A DNA stretch of 64,000 nt from Cybelea sp963824595 (GTDB lineage: Bacteria > Vulcanimicrobiota > Vulcanimicrobiia > Vulcanimicrobiales > Vulcanimicrobiaceae). The notes under the pieces were generated by a model. It did no database searches. It was not told the origin of the DNA and saw only the letters and a list, made by a program, of their open reading frames with translations. The position numbers were made by a program, and so were the translations under genes. Positions 62,140-64,000 of the stretch are shown here, in pieces; the stretch's first letter is position 1; each line of letters begins with the position of its first letter. Where the stretch lies: contig CAWGPY010000009.1 of assembly GCA_963824595.1 (NCBI GenBank), positions 1-64,000 of the forward strand, in the 5' to 3' direction.

Positions 62140-63237
62140 TCACTTTGGAGCGACGCTGAGCGCCACGCCATGCGGCTGGTCGATACCCTTGCTAAGAATT
62201 TTAATAGGATTGCCGCCGGCCGGGTAGTGGTAGAGCGGTACGTTGTTCGGCTTTGAATAGCTGTAGGGGCTCAAATCCGTTGCGATAACGGTTTTGCCGT
62301 CTATCGAAAATCCGGCCACATCGTTCGAATTTCCAAACACCGTCGTTCCCACGGTCTTCCCGCCCGCACCGGTCGTCCGATAAATAGCCGAATCATATTC
62401 GGGCGGTGAACCTACGATCTCGTATTCCTGATCGCCGACCGCCACGTACTTGCCGTCCCATACGACGTCGCCCGGGAAGATGATCGTGGCTCCCTTCAGC
62501 GTGATGCTCGTGAACGTCTTCTTGCCCTTGGGGAGTTCGGCAAATCGGAATCCTTGCTTCCCCTTACCATCCACGAAGAGATTGCCTTTATCGTCGTAAC
62601 CGCAGAAATAGACCTCGTCCATCTTAGGGACGGAGTATAACGTCGCGCTGCCTTTGGCATGTCGGTAGAGAGCTACGCTTCCCGGCCCGCTACCGTATGT
62701 GACGATATTCGTGACGGCGAGGTTCCCCGTCGTCGGATCCACCGAGCATGAAACGGCGAATTGGTCGGGATCGGCGACGGTTGCGATCGGCTTCGTTCCC
62801 CCATGCTTATACTCAACGATGCCATACTCAGCCGATTCTTCGTTATTAACGATCCACACGTCGCCTTTCTTATCGGCACAGACGCCGTCCGGTTCTGCAA
62901 ACCCCGTCAACGTGCCGACCACCTTATCTTGCGGATATGAGTAAACGACGACGCTGTCGAGATCGTAGTTTGAGATGTACAGCAGGTCTTTCGTCGCCGC
63001 GCCGCGCGCCATCCACGATGGGGCATCGTCCGGGTGGAGTGCCGCCGTGGCGCTCGTCGCCGCGCCGCTCGTATTTAGACGGCCCGCAGATGCCCAGCCG
63101 AGCCGTGCCTGTCCGCCGGGCTGCGCAAACGGTCCCGAGGGCGTCAGTGGTACCCGGTACCCTCCGCCGCATGCGGCGAGGATGGCGACGGCCGCCGACG
63201 ACCCCAGGGCGCCGCGGAAAAATTTATAAGACTTCAT
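62140..63237 (-). CDS. Six-bladed-propeller-like lipoprotein
   Basis: 365 residues from ATG 63237, which has GGAG eight bases upstream and gives the signal GSSAAVAILAAC. A 70-residue linker precedes SWMARGAATKDLLYISNYDL, GVCADKKGDVWIVNNEES, SCSVDPTTGNLAVTNIVTYG, VALYRHAKGSATLYSVP, FCGYDDKGNLFVDGKGKQGF, AELPKGKKTFTSITLKGATI, VVWDGKYVAVGDQEYEIVGS and YHYPAGGNPIKILSKG, ending GVALSVAP. It is a canonical family member; role unknown. Confidence 0.9.
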   Translation of the reverse strand: MKSYKFFRGALGSSAAVAILAACGGGYRVPLTPSGPFAQPGGQARLGWASAGRLNTSGAATSATAALHPDDAPSWMARGAATKDLLYISNYDLDSVVVYSYPQDKVVGTLTGFAEPDGVCADKKGDVWIVNNEESAEYGIVEYKHGGTKPIATVADPDQFAVSCSVDPTTGNLAVTNIVTYGSGPGSVALYRHAKGSATLYSVPKMDEVYFCGYDDKGNLFVDGKGKQGFRFAELPKGKKTFTSITLKGATIIFPGDVVWDGKYVAVGDQEYEIVGSPPEYDSAIYRTTGAGGKTVGTTVFGNSNDVAGFSIDGKTVIATDLSPYSYSKPNNVPLYHYPAGGNPIKILSKGIDQPHGVALSVAPK

Positions 63238-63326
63238 GCCAACTGCTCCAATCATGCAGGCCGGGCAGCGGCCTTCGACGCTCTAAGAATGCGCCCGGGG
63301 CCGGTCGGCGTCTATGGGTGGAATCA

Positions 63327-64000
63327 CTACTTCCTTTGGGTCAGCAGCCTCCCGAGCTGCAGCCGCGATCGCACGCCCAGCTTCCGCAGTGCCGCCGACA
63401 CGTGTTTTTCGACGGTCCGAAGACTAATGTGCAGCGTTCGTGCGATCTCATCGTTCGAATAGCCGCCGGCCACGAGTTCCGCGACTTCGAGTTCCCGCGG
63501 GGAGAGCATCGCCGGGACGGCGCCCGTGCGGTGGACTTCGAGCCGCCGCACATCGCGAAGCGCGCCGAGCTTGCGGTAACGTTCGAGGGCGTGCTTGGGG
63601 TTGCCGCCGGCTTCGTACGCGCGGGCCGCGAGCCAGGGCCACCCGATCGCGTCGAATGCCACCGCGGCTCGCAGAGCGGATTCTTGCGTCTTGCCGTTCG
63701 CGATCCCGCGTTCGGCGGCAAGCGCGTCGAAGAGACCAAGAGTCATCTTATTGACGCGGTCTTGGGGACGCGAGGCTGCTTCGCGCAGCCGAACCCGCAT
63801 TGCGACGACATCGCGCTTGAGCCCGAATTGCGCCGCAGCCAAGTATGCGAAGAGAAAGCGGTGCGGTCCCGGCAAGACGTTCGCCATGCGATGGATCCAT
63901 CTGGCCGCGTCGTCGAGTTCGCCGCGCAGGCCGAGAGCCCAGGCATACGGGCCGCCGAGTAAGCCTATTGCAAGCTTCATGCCGTGCGCCACTCCGTAGT
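63327..64000 (-). CDS. LuxR-family regulator, C-terminal part (runs off the window)
   Basis: The frame is open to the end of the window, so the N terminus is missing. The last 65 residues are a LuxR/GerE HTH (LSPRELEVAELVAGGYSNDE, IARTLHISLRTVEKHVSAAL, KLGVRSRLQLGRLL). The preceding 155 residues are TPR-like helices (LGLRGELDDAARWIHRMANV; ALERYRKLGAL), as in large AAA/TPR LuxR regulators. It lies upstream of, and on the same strand as, the tandem lipoproteins and could control them. Confidence 0.85.
   Translation of the reverse strand, partial: YGVAHGMKLAIGLLGGPYAWALGLRGELDDAARWIHRMANVLPGPHRFLFAYLAAAQFGLKRDVVAMRVRLREAASRPQDRVNKMTLGLFDALAAERGIANGKTQESALRAAVAFDAIGWPWLAARAYEAGGNPKHALERYRKLGALRDVRRLEVHRTGAVPAMLSPRELEVAELVAGGYSNDEIARTLHISLRTVEKHVSAALRKLGVRSRLQLGRLLTQRK

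Noticed and set aside
1..64000. CRISPR arrays, prophage modules, rRNA operon, replication origin
   Set aside because: I saw no regularly spaced repeats, phage structural genes, rRNA sequence or DnaA-box clusters.

Overview
The window is high-GC bacterial chromosome. A TonB-dependent receptor, many Sec/lipobox-type lipoproteins and a Pst system point to a diderm. The very large family of six-bladed-propeller-like lipoproteins, with recurring blocks such as GCSVDPxTGNLAVTN, CGYDDKGNLFVDG and QWDGKYVAVGD, is most familiar from Candidatus Eremiobacterota (WPS-2) genomes. That phylum assignment is an inference from gene content, not a measured placement.

Layout. 0.1-6.4 kb: a broken Vgb-like propeller lipoprotein, a frameshifted PDZ/7TM/GAF sensor and a frameshifted BTAD/AAA regulator that is divergent from a 1262-residue TonB-dependent receptor (6.5-10.3 kb). 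10.4-18.2 kb: tRNA-Arg, a propeller lipoprotein, then the translation and transcription cluster rpmG-tRNA-Trp-secE-nusG-rplK-rplA. A 3-kb opposite-strand block (lipoprotein, 7TM/GAF sensor, carbonic anhydrase) separates this from rplJ-rplL. 18.3-23.8 kb: a membrane protein, an AraC regulator divergent from an HAF-type lipoprotein, a secreted protein, an IS110 remnant and the first phosphoesterase. 23.9-28.5 kb: a graveyard of four tandem propeller-lipoprotein genes with frameshifts and nonsense codons, plus fragments of a second copy of the 21.2-kb secreted gene. 28.5-32.1 kb: a secreted protein, a membrane pyrophosphatase gene broken by about a dozen single-base insertions, and another broken secreted gene. 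32.4-53.3 kb: mostly intact genes. These include an FAD oxidoreductase, three more phosphoesterases, a TPR regulator, several propeller lipoproteins, a double-length M16 peptidase, small secreted proteins and an MFS transporter. 53.4-64 kb: a Thr/Pro-rich lipoprotein, thrS, pstSCAB, a DUF4239-like membrane protein, a cupin, two tandem propeller lipoproteins and a truncated LuxR-type regulator.

Functional themes. Four AcpA/phospholipase C-like phosphoesterases with lipoprotein signals and one complete pstSCAB operon suggest surface phosphate scavenging followed by high-affinity import. The propeller lipoproteins have no assigned function; their number, tandem arrangement and decayed copies suggest a rapidly turning-over surface repertoire. 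A dispersed short palindromic repeat (CCTTCGAC...CTCAGGATGACA) occupies at least six intergenic places, including the rplJ leader.

Data quality matters here. Frame breaks concentrate at 0.1-6.4 kb and 24-32 kb. Those in hppA are nearly all single G/C insertions in otherwise well conserved sequence, which looks more like assembly or sequencing error than gene death. The lipoprotein cluster also carries true nonsense codons.
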